This document shows, piece after piece, positions 13,033 through 24,515 of a stretch of 64,000 nucleotides of DNA; the first letter of the stretch is position 1; each line of letters opens with the position of its first letter. Origin of the DNA: Protopterus annectens (Eukaryota; Chordata; Ceratodontiformes; Protopteridae). The stretch is from positions 1,137,643,382-1,137,707,381 of the forward strand of contig NC_056726.1 of NCBI RefSeq assembly GCF_019279795.1, given 5' to 3'. The position numbers and the translations under genes were made by a program. The notes under the pieces were generated by a model. That model was not told where the DNA came from. It searched no databases and saw only the letters and a program-made list of their open reading frames with translations.

Positions 13033-13796
13033 TGGATGTGTTACGCGAACAATCCAGATCTAATCTGAGGGAGTAAAACATTTTTCCTGGATATTTAGTG
13101 ATGATGCTAGTTTCAAAAATAAAGCAAACAGGGTTCACAACTCTTTAATAATTGCCCAGACATTCATTCAGATTCAGAATACAGTCCAGTGTTCTCTTAG
13201 TGACATAACAGGCTGGTACATTACCTGCAATGCACACTGTTTATCTTCTCTATAAAGCTTATACAATTGTTTCTGATTGCAACATCTTTTGAAAAATGTC
13301 ACTTTCTGTAACGTGCTGCATCTCTGAAATGATTAGATCAGATACAAGAAAAAAGTAACATAACTGGTTTGATCATGACTCTGTTGTCTTTCAGATGAGC
13401 AAAAGAAGGAAATGGATGTGTTACGCGAACAATCCAGATCTAATCTGAGGGAGTAAAACATTTTTCCTGGATATTTAGTGATGATGCTAGTTTCAAAAAT
13501 AAAGCAAACAGGGTTCACAACTCTTTAATAATTGCCCAGACATTCATTCAGATTCAGAATACAGTCCAGTGTTCTCTTAGTGACATAACAGGCTGGTACA
13601 TTACCTGCGATGCACACTGTTTATCTTCTCTATAAAGCTTATACAATTGTTTCTGATTGCAACATCTTTTGAAAAATGTCACTTTCTGTAACGTGCTGCA
13701 TCTCTGAAATGATTAGATCAGATACAAGAAAAAAGTAACATAACTGGTTTGATCATGACTCTGTTGTCTTTCAGATGAGCAAAAGAAGGAAATGGA
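13033..13796. repeat. Near-perfect 380-bp tandem duplication
   Basis: Two copies, about 13033-13412 and 13413-13792, with period exactly 380 (for example TGGATGTGTTACGCGAAC starts at 13033 and 13413). I saw one difference, GCAATG at about 13228 against GCGATG at about 13608. Each copy ends with CTTTCAG and the first 20-odd bases of the candidate exon. Confidence 0.95.
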
Positions 13797-13879
13797 AACT
13801 GTACACATCATTCTCAGGACAATGAATGCTTCACAGCAGACCTACATTGCTTCTTTGGACAGTTGGATGCAAAATAGCA
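13775..13879 (+). CDS. Candidate internal coding exon, gene unknown
   Basis: A 105-bp open stretch sits between a good splice acceptor (pyrimidine-rich CTCTGTTGTCTTTCAG ending at 13774) and a consensus donor (GTAAGT from 13880). One frame is open throughout. It starts EQKKEMETVHIIL and continues with NASQQTYIASLDSWMQNS, a charged, helix-like peptide. Its length is a multiple of three. I do not recognise the gene. The peptide resembles the C-terminal helical tails of Myb/SANT-like proteins (host or Harbinger-associated), but that is a guess. The upstream duplication supplies a second identical acceptor at 13394 whose exon start is cut after about 22 bases. Confidence 0.45.
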
Positions 13880-14099
13880 GTAAGTAGAACACAACATGGT
13901 GGATTATTACAAATATAACTTCTAATATTACAGAAATGGTTCACTCACTGCAAAATAATAACCTCAAAACTAAAGTTAAGAATGAGGAAAGGGAGTAGTG
14001 TATGTAGAACATACATGCAATGGATAAAGTGTAGACATTAAATAGAACACAAATTCAACAGCTGTGCTTTATTTTAATCTTTTAATACAAGCAATATAA
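13880..14099. other. No gene recognised
   Basis: Downstream of the candidate donor site. AT-rich, with no second exon that I can support. Confidence 0.4.
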
Positions 14100-14420
14100 G
14101 AAAAAACACAGAATGTACACATATACCAAACTGCGAGTAGAAAAGACACCCTACAGACTTCCAAAGTATTCACTGCCAAAGAATATCCTCCATGGCTTTC
14201 CTGCACAAGTGAAGTGACCCAACAACCATAATCTGTTTTCCTTCACCTTCTCTGCAAATGAGGCTACTTTGGTTTCTGTCCTTTTATCTGTACACTCTCC
14301 AAATGTATACCTGTGAAAGACAGTCACATAACAGCTATCTGGTATTTCAAGAAATAGCATTTCCTAACCTTCTATAACTTCTGGAAGACACTGTCCTGCT
14401 TAATTTATCTGTATAGATGC
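14100..14420 (-). mobile_element. RTE-type LINE 3' coding fragment
   Basis: On the minus strand, 14360-14151 reads with a block FAEKVKENRLWLLGHFT, which matches the end of RTE ORF2 (the pattern K-V-x-E-x-R-L-R-W-x-G-H). The DNA also matches 25980-26020 on the same strand (ACCTTCTCTGCAA followed by GCTACTTTGG). Only a short decayed piece is present. Confidence 0.6.
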
Positions 14421-14839
14421 TCTTCTGTATTTCGTCATAGTGATGACCTCAAAAGTACTTCTTACTTTTAACCAGTTCACCTTTTCTTCATGATTTTATT
14501 TCCTATGTGTTTCTAGAAGTGCCTCATTTAAGCAACTCATGATCTCCAGCATTTCTGCTTCATTTCTTGCACCTCCAAGCCCCTTGCTAATCCCAGCCAG
14601 TCCGTGGGAAATTCAGTCTAGTTCAGCTAATATTTTATAAATGTTTTCTTCCATTTTCTTTATTAGTGCTATCACAACATATACTCATTTTTATATACCA
14701 CTTCATAGAGGTACACTTAGATAGAAATAAGCATGTAAATCTGGCAAAGAAAGGATTCTAGAATGGTTATGCAACATAGTATTAGTGACATAGGAAAATA
14801 TGGGTAGTAATACAGATTGTAAGGGGAGAAGGGGCTCCA
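14421..14839. other. No gene recognised
   Basis: AT-rich spacer. The last part may be upstream endonuclease sequence of the LINE that follows. Confidence 0.4.
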
Positions 14840-17530
14840 ATAGTGATTGAGGAGGAGAAGAAAGTCAGTAATGGTAGATGTGTGGTAATAAGGGCTTACC
14901 GGCAAGGAAGGAGAAGTGCAGTAACATGTATTTATCTTCCACCTAAAACTGCTATTAATAAGCTTAAGATAGTCATGGGAGAAGTAAATAGTTTCCAGCA
15001 GGGAATATTATCCATGGATGTGGACTGGAATCTAATATGCAATAGTGAAGCTGTATCAGCGGGATCTAGAAAGGAAAATATAAAAAAAAGGTAGGATTCT
15101 AGACATAGATATGAGAATATTTGGGATGGCAGATATGAAATTACTATCAGAAATGTAGGCAGAATGTATGTATTATTCTCCAAGGTAAAATAACTGGGCT
15201 AGATTGAACAGAAACTGTATTTTGCAAGAGCATGAGTTTTGAATCACAGTCAATAACTATTTCAGACCATACGCCAATAAAGATGCAGGTTAATCAATGA
15301 AAAATGAGCCATTAGAGCTTTCCTTCTTACTTAATAAAAAGAGAGAATTTGAATGAATGAGTAGTGAAAGCAATTCAGTAGGTGCTAAGAAATGTAGAAA
15401 TTTGTTCAGAAGAAGAAGAGGGATAAAATGAAAATGAAATTTAAAATTATTGTAGAAATGAGAGAGAGACAGAGAACGTGATATGGGATATTAGTAATAG
15501 GAATTATTTAGAGGGATTATCAAAAGTTAAAGTACTGCAGTTGAAGGGGAATCATACTGAACAAAAAGATGAGTAATTGTTGAGTGTTAAAGGAAAAGTG
15601 AGGGAGTATTTGGATAATATGCATAAGTGAAGCAACTAATGTTGATAACAACCCTGGAGCACAAACACTATTAGCACAGCAACATAGACAACAGGGAATG
15701 GAAAGGGGTGCTGCCAAACAAAGGAAGCTTATGATTAAAAAGAGTCAGTAGAGGTAAAAGGTATTTGAGATATTTCTGAACTTGTATGAAAATCTGGACA
15801 GAGCTGAGGAATGTGGAACCAGGTAAAAACACAAATGGAAATATTTATAGAAGACTTAAATATGCCAAGGTTAAAGGAAGATGAGACTCAAGAATTAAAA
15901 GCTAAGTTTAGGGAGGATGAGAAATAATTGTGATGTACAATCAATCAACAGTGAAGTCTCCAGTCACAGATGGTATTCCTGTGGGAATTTGAAAGCATGG
16001 ATAGAAAAAAATGATAAATGTCAGAAAGGTTTTGTTTGGCAATACTTTATAAGAGCAAGCATTACCAGTATTTTGGAAGACAGATGTGGTGCTTGTACTA
16101 CTCAAAGAGAGAAAAGACCCTTAAATCCAACTTCATATAGACAAGTCTCAATTCTGAGCCAGGATTGCAAATCATTTATGTTTATACTAGCTAAGAGAAT
16201 GACTAAGGTGTTGTCAAAACTGATAGATATGGATCAATACAGTTATATGGCAGGGAGACAAACATTTAACATTAATATTCAATGATGATCCAAGGGGAAG
16301 CAAAGTGCAAGGAAACCCCTTTATGGTTGGTGAGTTTTGATGCCGAGAAGGCAATTGTTAGAGCTGACTGGGATTTTATGAGTAGGGCAATGGCAACATT
16401 TGCATTTCATGATAGAATAATGGGGCTAATTATGAAGATATATAAAAGATCAGAGGTAAGAATTAAGGTGGTTGGGTTTCCTCTCTGACAAGCTGAGTTT
16501 GAATAGAGGAAACAGGTATGGGTGTCCTCTTTCTCCTTTGGCATTTGTCATATATTTAGAGCTACAAGCAAAGAAAATAAGGGACTCACAGATTCAAAGT
16601 TATTATTCATTATGGTACTCAACAAAAAATAGCCTTATTTGCAGAAGATACTATCTTTTATTTGGTAAATCCAGAAAAGGATATTTCATTGTTGTGTAAC
16701 ATTTCAGACAGTTTCAAGGTTTTTCAAGATATAAAATAAATTAGAAGAATACAAAAGCTACAGTGGAAAATTATGTTCCTACTCATGAATTGGTTCAGCA
16801 ATACCCATATTTATGGAGACACAACAAGATGAATTATTTTGGTTTTCGGATTAAAAAAAGATTCTATTATGGCAGTTTGTGTACTAAATGTGGCATAATA
16901 CTAATAGTGAGAAGGAAGCTCTTGACGATGAATAATGTATAGAGATGTTCAATCAGAGAAAATGTTAATATTCCCTTTAGTACTGTGTACACATCATACA
17001 TATTTTTAATATCCAGGGAAGAAGCTGTGGACCATAATTAATGATGAAGTGAAGGAATGTATTTGGGAGGGAAAGTGGGCAAGACTTAAGTGGGATAAGT
17101 TATTTGTCCCCACATAGCAAGGTGTTTAGGATTACCAGATTTGAAGCAATACCTTAGAGCTACATACTTCAGGTTTCTCTACATAAGACAAGCAGAAGAC
17201 TACAAGTCAAAGTGGAAAGAAATGAGATTGAAACAAGGGGGTGGGTGGGGGAGTTCATAAAATAAGATAGTAGGATTTTGGATGCAGGCACAAAGAGAAC
17301 AGTAACAACCATGCATAATATATGTACAAAGCAGCAGAAAATATTCTGAGAACTAAACCAACACAGGAATAGAGAAAATATATTTTATCAACAGGGTTGA
17401 TGTAAGCAGGGACACAAAAAATAGGCACAAGGGAGCTGGAATTTACTGACAAAAATTAGCAAAGGAACCAAAGTGATGGAAGCAGATAATCTGTGAGGAA
17501 AGCGTCTTAGAGTGAGATGAGGCCAAGCAC
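14840..17530 (+). mobile_element. L1/Tx1-clade LINE, copy 2, decayed
   Basis: 5'-truncated LINE. Endonuclease remnants come first: about 14870-15094 includes VTCIYLPPKTAINKLK and a GDWN-like DVDWNLI. RT follows: 16100-16285 has NPTSYRQVSILSQDCKSF and MAGRQTFN, 16330-16490 has SFDAEKAIVRADWDFMSRAM (motif A region), and 16472-16600 has GFLSDKLSLNRGNRYGCPLS. The YADD block near 16630 is destroyed. A conserved C-terminal segment is readable at about 17020-17240. Stops throughout. It serves as the reference for reconstructing the Gypsy target site in copy 1. Confidence 0.8.
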
Positions 17531-17639
17531 TTCAGACTGTGGGTTGGAGATTACCCCATCTACCAAGAACTGATACTAGATTACTACGGCAGTGTGAAAG
17601 CCTGTGTGAGGAAATGTCCACTTTTTAAAACTTCTTAAA

Positions 17640-18060
17640 TTAGGAAAAATGATAGTTTAACCACAAAATAAGTGGATAAGACTCAGTAGCTTGCAGTAAC
17701 ACAGAATCACTTTATTGACATTTTCAAACTGATCACCTTCATCCATTAGGACTTCATCAGAATATGGAATAATGCATTAAGCAACTTATTAAATACAAAA
17801 TAAACACCCAATAATGTTCAAAAGTAGCATCCATGTGATTAAATTAAATAGTTCTTATGTTCATTGTCAAGTAAAATTTTATGTATCCTATCCTCTACTT
17901 TTATGGTTACTATTTTTTGTGAAGTGAAATTGCTAGAATATGTGGTCCTGTGTTTTTTTATTCAAAAATAATGGTTTAGTTATATGGGAATCAATCTATT
18001 AATGTGTAAAGTCTGAATAATCTTTTTGGATTTTTAGGAAGTTGTGGATCAGAATGACAG
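17640..18060 (-). mobile_element. Penelope-like element terminus with hammerhead-like motif
   Basis: On the minus strand this stretch has a CTGATGA core, a short stem-loop and GAA, then an AATAAAGTGATTCTGTG segment. I recall this arrangement from the terminal repeats of Penelope-like retroelements, which carry hammerhead ribozymes. No Penelope RT or GIY-YIG ORF is present. Edges are uncertain. Confidence 0.4.
17738..17760 (-). ncRNA. Decayed hammerhead ribozyme core
   Basis: Minus strand: CTGATGA (17760-17754), then a stem II whose GTCC and GGAT arms pair around a TAAT loop, then GAA (17740-17738). The base after GAA is G instead of the conserved A, and I cannot identify a paired cleavage triplet, so it is probably inactive. 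Confidence 0.35.
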
Positions 18061-18530
18061 AGTGCAAGCCTGCTTGAAATAATGATGGGTAGTTAAGACG
18101 ATCTGCACATGGTGCAGCTACTCAGAATGGATTCTAAAAAAGTATAAAAGAGTTTATGTATAGACTATATGGGGTCCCTATGTGGAAATTCTGACTGTTT
18201 CTTAGAATGGTGTGAATGTAGAAGATAGGAAAGATGGAAAATAGGGAGATATAACATAAGGGATGCACAGAAGGAAGACATCAAGAGGGTTATACTTTAA
18301 GAGGTGGGAGAGGAAGTGTTCTGTATTTTTGGCATAGACCGACCCACCTATTTTTCACATTTTTTAATTCTATATTTAAAGGAAGCTGAGGAAGGTGGTA
18401 GTAAAGAGGATGTAGGAGAGAGGTTTATGGAAGGGGGTGAAGAGGAATTATAGCAATGCAGATGGTGTGGTGAATTTCACTTGTTTCCACTGCCTGATGG
18501 TCATGCAGTGGAAGACCCTGATGTCATGGG
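18061..18530. other. No gene recognised
   Basis: Purine-rich in places (18230-18470). No repeat match within the window and no reading frame worth calling. Confidence 0.4.
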
Positions 18531-18534
18531 GTGG

Positions 18535-18605
18535 AGGCCTCCAGTGGCTCAGTGATCAGAGTCAACCAGGACAGTGAGTTTTGAACTCACTGAAGAAACA
18601 CTTGC
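18535..18605 (+). repeat. tRNA-derived SINE head or tRNA pseudogene
   Basis: GTGGCTCAGTGATCAGAG fits a pol III A box, and AGTTTTGAACTCAC about 30 bases later fits a B box (GGTTCGAATCC type). The B box forms a small hairpin with arms CAGTGAGTT and AACTCACTG. A similar head occurs at 63268-63345. Not a functional tRNA. Confidence 0.5.
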
Positions 18606-20497
18606 ATGAGTTAAATATGTCCCTACACTGCCCACAACCCCATATCCTGTATCAGATCTTGAAGTTTACAACATTTGTGGTTTTCCAGGTTGTACTCAGT
18701 TGGGTTGGGTACAGGACGACAGCCACTTCCCCAACACTGTGATGACATCCCTGTGTGAGAAGAGAGCAGTCTGGAATGTTCCATGAACTTGAAGTAGTGT
18801 GACTGAGCTGCCTCTAGGATCTCTGGACTTGTGGAAAATGAAACATAAATGGGAGAGAAATAAAAAAAAATGTATAAAAAATACTTAATTACAATAAAAA
18901 AGGAGAGAGGGAGGGTAAAAAGACATCCAAAATGCAGACAATAAATACACTCAGCAGCAAGCACAATCCTCCATTCAGGAAGGTTAGTGCATCCCCATGG
19001 GAAACTCACATAATGAAAGTTGTTATAGAAGGTAATTGTTTACACACATCACATGACAATTCTTATCAGCAGGTGAACTCTCCACTTCTACTCATCAGAA
19101 AAGTGGTCTAACCGTGAATTTAAGTGTCTTAAGTACCTTCCCATACAATATTCACTACTGTCATCCAAGGTCTCAACAATAATTTTTTTAATTACTTTTT
19201 CAATGGGTCAAGAGCAGAAACAAGCAGGTCCAATTTACCAGCACAGCTGGAAGATGAAAGCGGTAGAATGACTGTTGATGATGACATAACAGTTGTATTT
19301 ATGACACACTTTGTGTACAGTGGCACACAGTCGCTGAGCATAATGGCAGGACCATACACTGCACAGCAGGAGCATAATGTTACAGGAAGAGGCACTGGGG
19401 TAACATGGTCAAGTAGATGGGGATATTACACTGCAGGTGGTACAGGAAAAAAAAAACATTTACCTCAACACAATTGTTTCCTCAAGCATAGTAACAGCTT
19501 CAGGAGGACTGTGTGATTTCAGAAGTAGCAGTGTCGACTGTAACAATTGTGCAAAGAGGTGCCAGAAGCAGGCACATCCTGCAGCTACATGCAGAAACAC
19601 AAAAAGCATTGGCTTCCCAATGGTAGATGTGCCAGGAAATTGTTTAGTCTCAGTCCACTTCCCCAGAAAATCACCTAGAACTGGTCAAAGTAGTGCAGGG
19701 TGGATATGAGGATATACTCCGCTACATGTAAATGGTAGAGAGTAGGGATAATACCATGTCCATACTCATGTGCAGTGTGGTGGCACACACAGCAGCCATC
19801 TCCGCCTCCATGCATATGCTAGTCAGAATCTACCAGAGTCAAGTAAGAAAGAGTGATGAATGAGATTAAGGACTGGGTACTGACTGGACATGTGGGGAGC
19901 ATAGAATGGTCATGTACCTCATGATTCTCAGAAAAGTATTGAAAAGGTGGGACAATGTAACACAAAAGAAGTCATGTAGACCTGTCAGCATTCATCTACA
20001 CATAGAAGAACCTGTCATTCCAGGTCTTGGTCACACAGCACCGTGCAATCAGTATCTGTAGGATCACCTACATGCAGTTATTACATTAACAAGCTAATAT
20101 GCTAATACTTACTCATGATCACAGGTACCATCAACCATACTATCCTTAGGTTACCTTGTGTAAGAGACATTTGATTGACTGTATGTCATGGTAGAAAGTG
20201 CAACTACTGAAAATGTCACATTTGACAGTTCACCAGCAGTATTTCACTAGACCAATAATGTCTCTGATAAAAAAAAAAGTTGTTGGGAATCTGCTGTGCA
20301 ATTCTAAGGACCTATTATGCAGTATGTGTTTGACGTCAGTAATGCTAATGCTTGCAAGAAAAGAACATAATAAAAAAAGTTTTTAAAAATGGGTGAGAGG
20401 AAACAGCAGATTGCAGTAGAAAACACTATTAAGAGCCTCACACACAGAGTGGAAATAAATGATTATAAGAGTAGCATTAATTCTGCCATTGGCAGTA
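18606..20497. other. No gene recognised
   Basis: Several open frames of 60-128 codons exist on both strands (for example minus 18623-19009, plus 19268-19516), but none has a motif or composition that persuades me. It could hold the Myb-like gene or flanks of the neighbouring Harbinger element; I could not show this. Confidence 0.4.
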
Positions 20498-20511
20498 GCA
20501 TTGTTACCACT

Positions 20512-21523
20512 TCACCTGCAGGACTGCACAGTGATGATTGCTACTACTTGTGATCACCTGCAGGACTGCACAGTGATGACTGCTACCACTTCTGACAGTG
20601 TTGATTGCTACTACTTCTGTCAGTGTTGATTGCTACTACTTCTGACAGTGTTGATTGCTACTACTTCTGACAGTGTTGTTTGTTACTTTTTCTGATCACC
20701 TACAGGACTGCACAGTGATGATTGCTACTTCTTCTGACAGTGTTGATTGTTACTTTTTCTGATCACCTGCAGGACTGCACAGTGATGATTGCTACTACTT
20801 CTGACAGTGTTGATTGTTACTTTTTCTGATCACCTGCAGGACCACACAGTGCTGATTGCTACTTCTTCTGACAGTGTTGATTGCTACTACTTCTGACAGT
20901 GTTGATTGTTACTTTTTCTGATCACCTACAGGACTGCACAATGATGACTGCTACTACTTCTGACAGTGATGATTGCTACTACTTCTGACAGTGTTGATTG
21001 CTACTACTTCTGACAGTGTTGATTGTTACTTTTTCTGATCACCTGCAGGACTGCACAGTGATAATTGCTACTACTTCTGACAGTGTTGATTGTTAATTTT
21101 TCTGATCACCTACAGGACTGCAGAGTGATGATTGCTACTACGTCTGACAGTGTTGATTGCTACTACTTCTGACAGTGTTGATTGCTACTACTTCTGACAG
21201 TGTTGATTGCTACTACTTCTGACAGTGTTGATTGTTACTTTTTCTGATCACCTACAGGACTGCACAGTGATGATTGCTACTACTTCTGGCAGTCTTGATT
21301 GCTACTACATCTGACAGTGTTGATTGCTACTACTTCTGACAGTGTTGATTGTTACTTTTTCTGATCACCTACAGGACTGCACAGTGATGATTGCTACTAC
21401 ATCTGACAGTGTTGATTGCTACTACTTCTGACAGTGTTGATTGCTACTACTTCTGTCAGTGTTGATTGCTACTTTTTCTGATCACCTACAGGACTGCACA
21501 GTGATGATTGCTACTACTTCTGA
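20512..21523. repeat. Minisatellite of mixed 25-bp and 42-bp units
   Basis: About 1 kb of tandem units. The short unit is GATTGCTACTACTTCTGACA plus GTGTT (25 bp). The long variant replaces the end with a TTTTTCTGATCACC segment and AGGACTGCACAGTGAT (42 bp). One to four short units alternate with one long unit, giving a higher-order pattern. Not coding, since neither frame nor period is conserved in threes. Confidence 0.95.
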
Positions 21524-22099
21524 TGAGATTCATGCAATTGTTACTGACAGAATGAATTAATCTGATGTGCAGTTACTTAACAGAGAAGAGAAACTATTTT
21601 GCATTTATCAGAAAAAAAAGTACAGAAATATTAGAAAATGACATCAGAAATGTTAAACATTTCAAATTCCATTTAGAAGTGAGCATGTCATGAAAAGTGC
21701 AAGAGGAATACAGCAACAATGCACACAGTTAAATGCACAAAGTTTCTACAAGGTACTCAGCCAAGTAGTGTAATAGCCATTATGAAATAAGAATTCGATA
21801 AGAAACATTACCTGCATATTTCACAGTAGTAAGTAAATAAAACACATGCAGCAGTACAGTAAAAATGATATCTTCCTTAAATGCTGCCAATTTTCTTCTC
21901 TGCACAGATCTCAATGAGCAGTCAGGTATGACTCATAATCAAGTGACAATAAAAATAAAGTGTTTATAAACAATATAAGTAACTATGCTTAAAAAATCTT
22001 TAAAGATAAGATATGCCATCTGATGAACATTGACAATAAGCCTTACACCACACTGCATAGCCCTCAAATAACACTGCATTCATCGATTAAAGTTTGTGT
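21524..22099. other. No gene recognised
   Basis: AT-rich, no motif seen. It lies 3' of the minus-strand Harbinger transposase and may be its downstream part. Confidence 0.4.
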
Positions 22100-23320
22100 A
22101 ATTTTTATCATAGGGGTAACACTAACCTGGATGTCATGGTCCATAGTTGTGGACTAAATGCTGCCTCTTTGCCTGTGCTGCTGCATGCCATGCTCAATCC
22201 TGCCACATGTGGTCCCTTATTACTGTTGCTGGCTGGCAACCAACACTATCATCAGTCATGGAAGGACCTATTCTGGGAGCTGCTGTGCCATCATGGGACA
22301 GTTCATCACCAGGCTGGTACATGATCATATTGTGCAAAATGTGATAAACATCTTGTATGCAGTAGCAGGGTCATACTGAAGGGCATCATGAGACTCATCC
22401 AGGCAATGAAAACAGGCTTTTAGCAGGCCAAACACTCACTCGATTACTGAGACAAGGCAGTAGTGTACCTTTCGTTGGTAGCTCCCATATGGTTCTTTAC
22501 AGAGGTCATCAACCAGGGCTTGTGGGGGGCAGCCTGCATCACCTGGGAAGCATCAGGAGAGAAAAGCAATGAGGGAATGGTGATTTAGTACTAAAGAATA
22601 CATTAACCAAATAATAATTAATTATATACTTATTGTAAACATCTCCGCTTACCAACAAGGTGACCATAGTGCATCCTACAATGCTAGAAGATATGGTACA
22701 GTGAATATGTGTGCCATATCAGATATGAGAATTGTGGGCACTGCCAGGATGCTGGGCCACTGTATTGGTGATGCAACCCCATGCATTACACACTGCCTGG
22801 TGGTTAATGGAATGGTAACCCTTTCTATTTCAGTAATGCTCACCCCTTGGTCCTGATGGAGCCTTAATGGCAGCATTGGTGTAATCTATTGCACCAAGCA
22901 CCTCAGGGAAATATGTCATCCCATAGAAGGCACTCATGGTTCTGCCTCAGTTCTCTGGGTGACACTGGTAGATAAATGTACTGATCCAAACATGCCAAGA
23001 ATATGCTGAAGAACTGCTTAAGTATCGTCAAGGCAGAAGCCTTAGATATACACAGTGTGTCCCCAGTCTGTATGTGGAAGGTATCTGTGGCAAACATAGT
23101 GAGGACTATATACACCTTAGTATCCACAGGTATAAAAAGGCCACACATCCACCTGTTCCTGTCTGTGGACCATACTTACTCACTAAAGCCCTTATAATAT
23201 CTCAATGCACAGTAAATCTATCAAGGATTTCACGATTATCAAAATTACAGCGAGCTATTCTTTGTCTATATCTTCTCGTGCTTGGTGGCTGGGAACAAAT
23301 GGTTTTGGTTTGGCCAAGAC
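22100..23320 (-). pseudogene. Harbinger (PIF) transposase, HARBI1-like, decayed
   Basis: A HARBI1-like DDE transposase read on the minus strand across several frames. In order: RRYRQRIARCNFDNREILDR (about 23280-23220), FHIQTGDTLCISKASALTIL (about 23070-23000, helix-turn-helix-like region), FPEVLGAIDYTNAAIKAPSG with the first catalytic D (D at about 22887), NRKGYHSINHQAVCNAWG, PGSAHNSHI where the second catalytic D is N (22725-22752), SVIE with the catalytic E (22439-22451), VFGLLK, then a C-terminal block ending DALQYDPATAYKMF (about 22410-22340). In-frame stops and shifts show it is dead. A second copy of the same kind is at 61500-62640. Confidence 0.85.
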
Positions 23321-24080
23321 AAGCAGCTCACAATGAGAAATAGTTAGGCTGCTAAATAAAAAACATGTTGGTATAATGCGTACAAAGGGAAAAACTATTG
23401 TAATGTTTTTTCTCTTTTACATTTGAATGTGTACTCATGTTACTATGTGATGTATGATGTTAAAAAAGATGTTTAAAAAGTGACTATAAAAAAAGAAGAT
23501 AAGAAAATAAGTAACAGTAGTTGGTTGATAGCAGCTTTTAATACATCCTGATGTAGTAGTCCATTTATCTAATGTCAACAGATCAATACCTCTCACCTGT
23601 CCCTGATTTTGCCTCTTATTTTTGCCCTTTTCCTAATAAAAAATGTTGATTTTTTGGTTAATCATTGAAGTTTACAGTTAGTTAGTAATGTCAGACATTA
23701 GAGTTTTCATACTTTTCATTGTTCAGAATATGAGTGCTGAAGCAATACCTGTTCTATTATTTTTCATGTGAATTCTAGACCAAGACAGGTCTAGAAATGA
23801 AGACATAGATTATAGAGAACTTGAAAGTCTATTCAGGAAAGTGACAGGCCTCTAATATATGGAGATTTATTTGAAAAACAGCCCAGAAAATAAGATACAT
23901 AATAGAGGTTTAAGAATCTTTAAGAAACTTATCTGGAACAAAGTAAGTGAAGACTTTCAAAAGGAAAGGGGAAACTACATTAGTGAACACCAGCCTTAAA
24001 CTAGTTGAAATCCTCCAGAAGCACAACAGGAAATGAACACAGATTAAATTATAAAAGAGGGGGACACGTGCAAGGGTCGG
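23321..24080. other. No gene recognised
   Basis: AT-rich region upstream of the minus-strand Harbinger frame; probably element flank. Minus ORF 24317-23910 has no recognisable motif. Confidence 0.4.
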
Positions 24081-24515
24081 GTTCTTATCAGCAGACCAAA
24101 GACGCATGTTCTTGAATGCATCTTGGTCGAACTGACAAAACCGAAACTGCAAAATATCGAAGCGGCATGTAAGCAAATTATTTCCCTGGGAAAGAATTTG
24201 GGTGGTCACTTCGGTACTTTGCAGTTTTCGGCACTGTAGTGCGGTCTCAGAGTTGGTATATTTAAGTAGGGGGGATGTGGGGGCACAGCCCTCCACGTCG
24301 GGGGGTGTGGGGGTCAAAGCCCCCCACTTAATCTCATGTTTTAATGTGCTTTCTTTCTTTTTTTTTTTTTTTTTTGTGAACAGAAATTTTTTTCCCTTGG
24401 AAAAAAAATCGCTGTTCTGACAGTTCGGTTTTGTAAGCTTTCACTTATATGGGGTCGATTAATCACCGTTCACTTACCTAAGCATTCGGTGATCTAATAT
24501 AGACCCCAAGGGTCT
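24080..24515. repeat. Structured G-rich inverted-repeat element, unclassified
   Basis: It has three features. First, imperfect inverted arms CCGAAACTGCAAAATATCGA (about 24142-24161) and CTTTGCAGTTTTCGG (about 24216-24230). Second, a repeated G-rich/C-rich hairpin (GGGGGATGTGGGGG with CCCTCC, then GGGGGTGTGGGGGTC with AAAGCCCCCCAC) at 24271-24328. Third, a hairpin GGGGTCGATTAATCACCG / CGGTGATCTAATATAGACCC at about 24450-24508. Its composition is unlike its surroundings. Probably a non-autonomous transposon. Confidence 0.5.

Noticed and set aside
18623-19009. 128-codon minus-strand frame with a hydrophobic run, considered as a membrane protein
   Set aside because: No homology or conserved motif recognised, the composition fits a chance frame over T-rich DNA, and no splice or start context.
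20512-21523. CRISPR-like array
   Set aside because: Units are contiguous with no unique spacers, and the context is a vertebrate genome.
22094-22379. Three overlapping plus-strand frames
   Set aside because: Antisense to the C-terminal end of the minus-strand Harbinger transposase.
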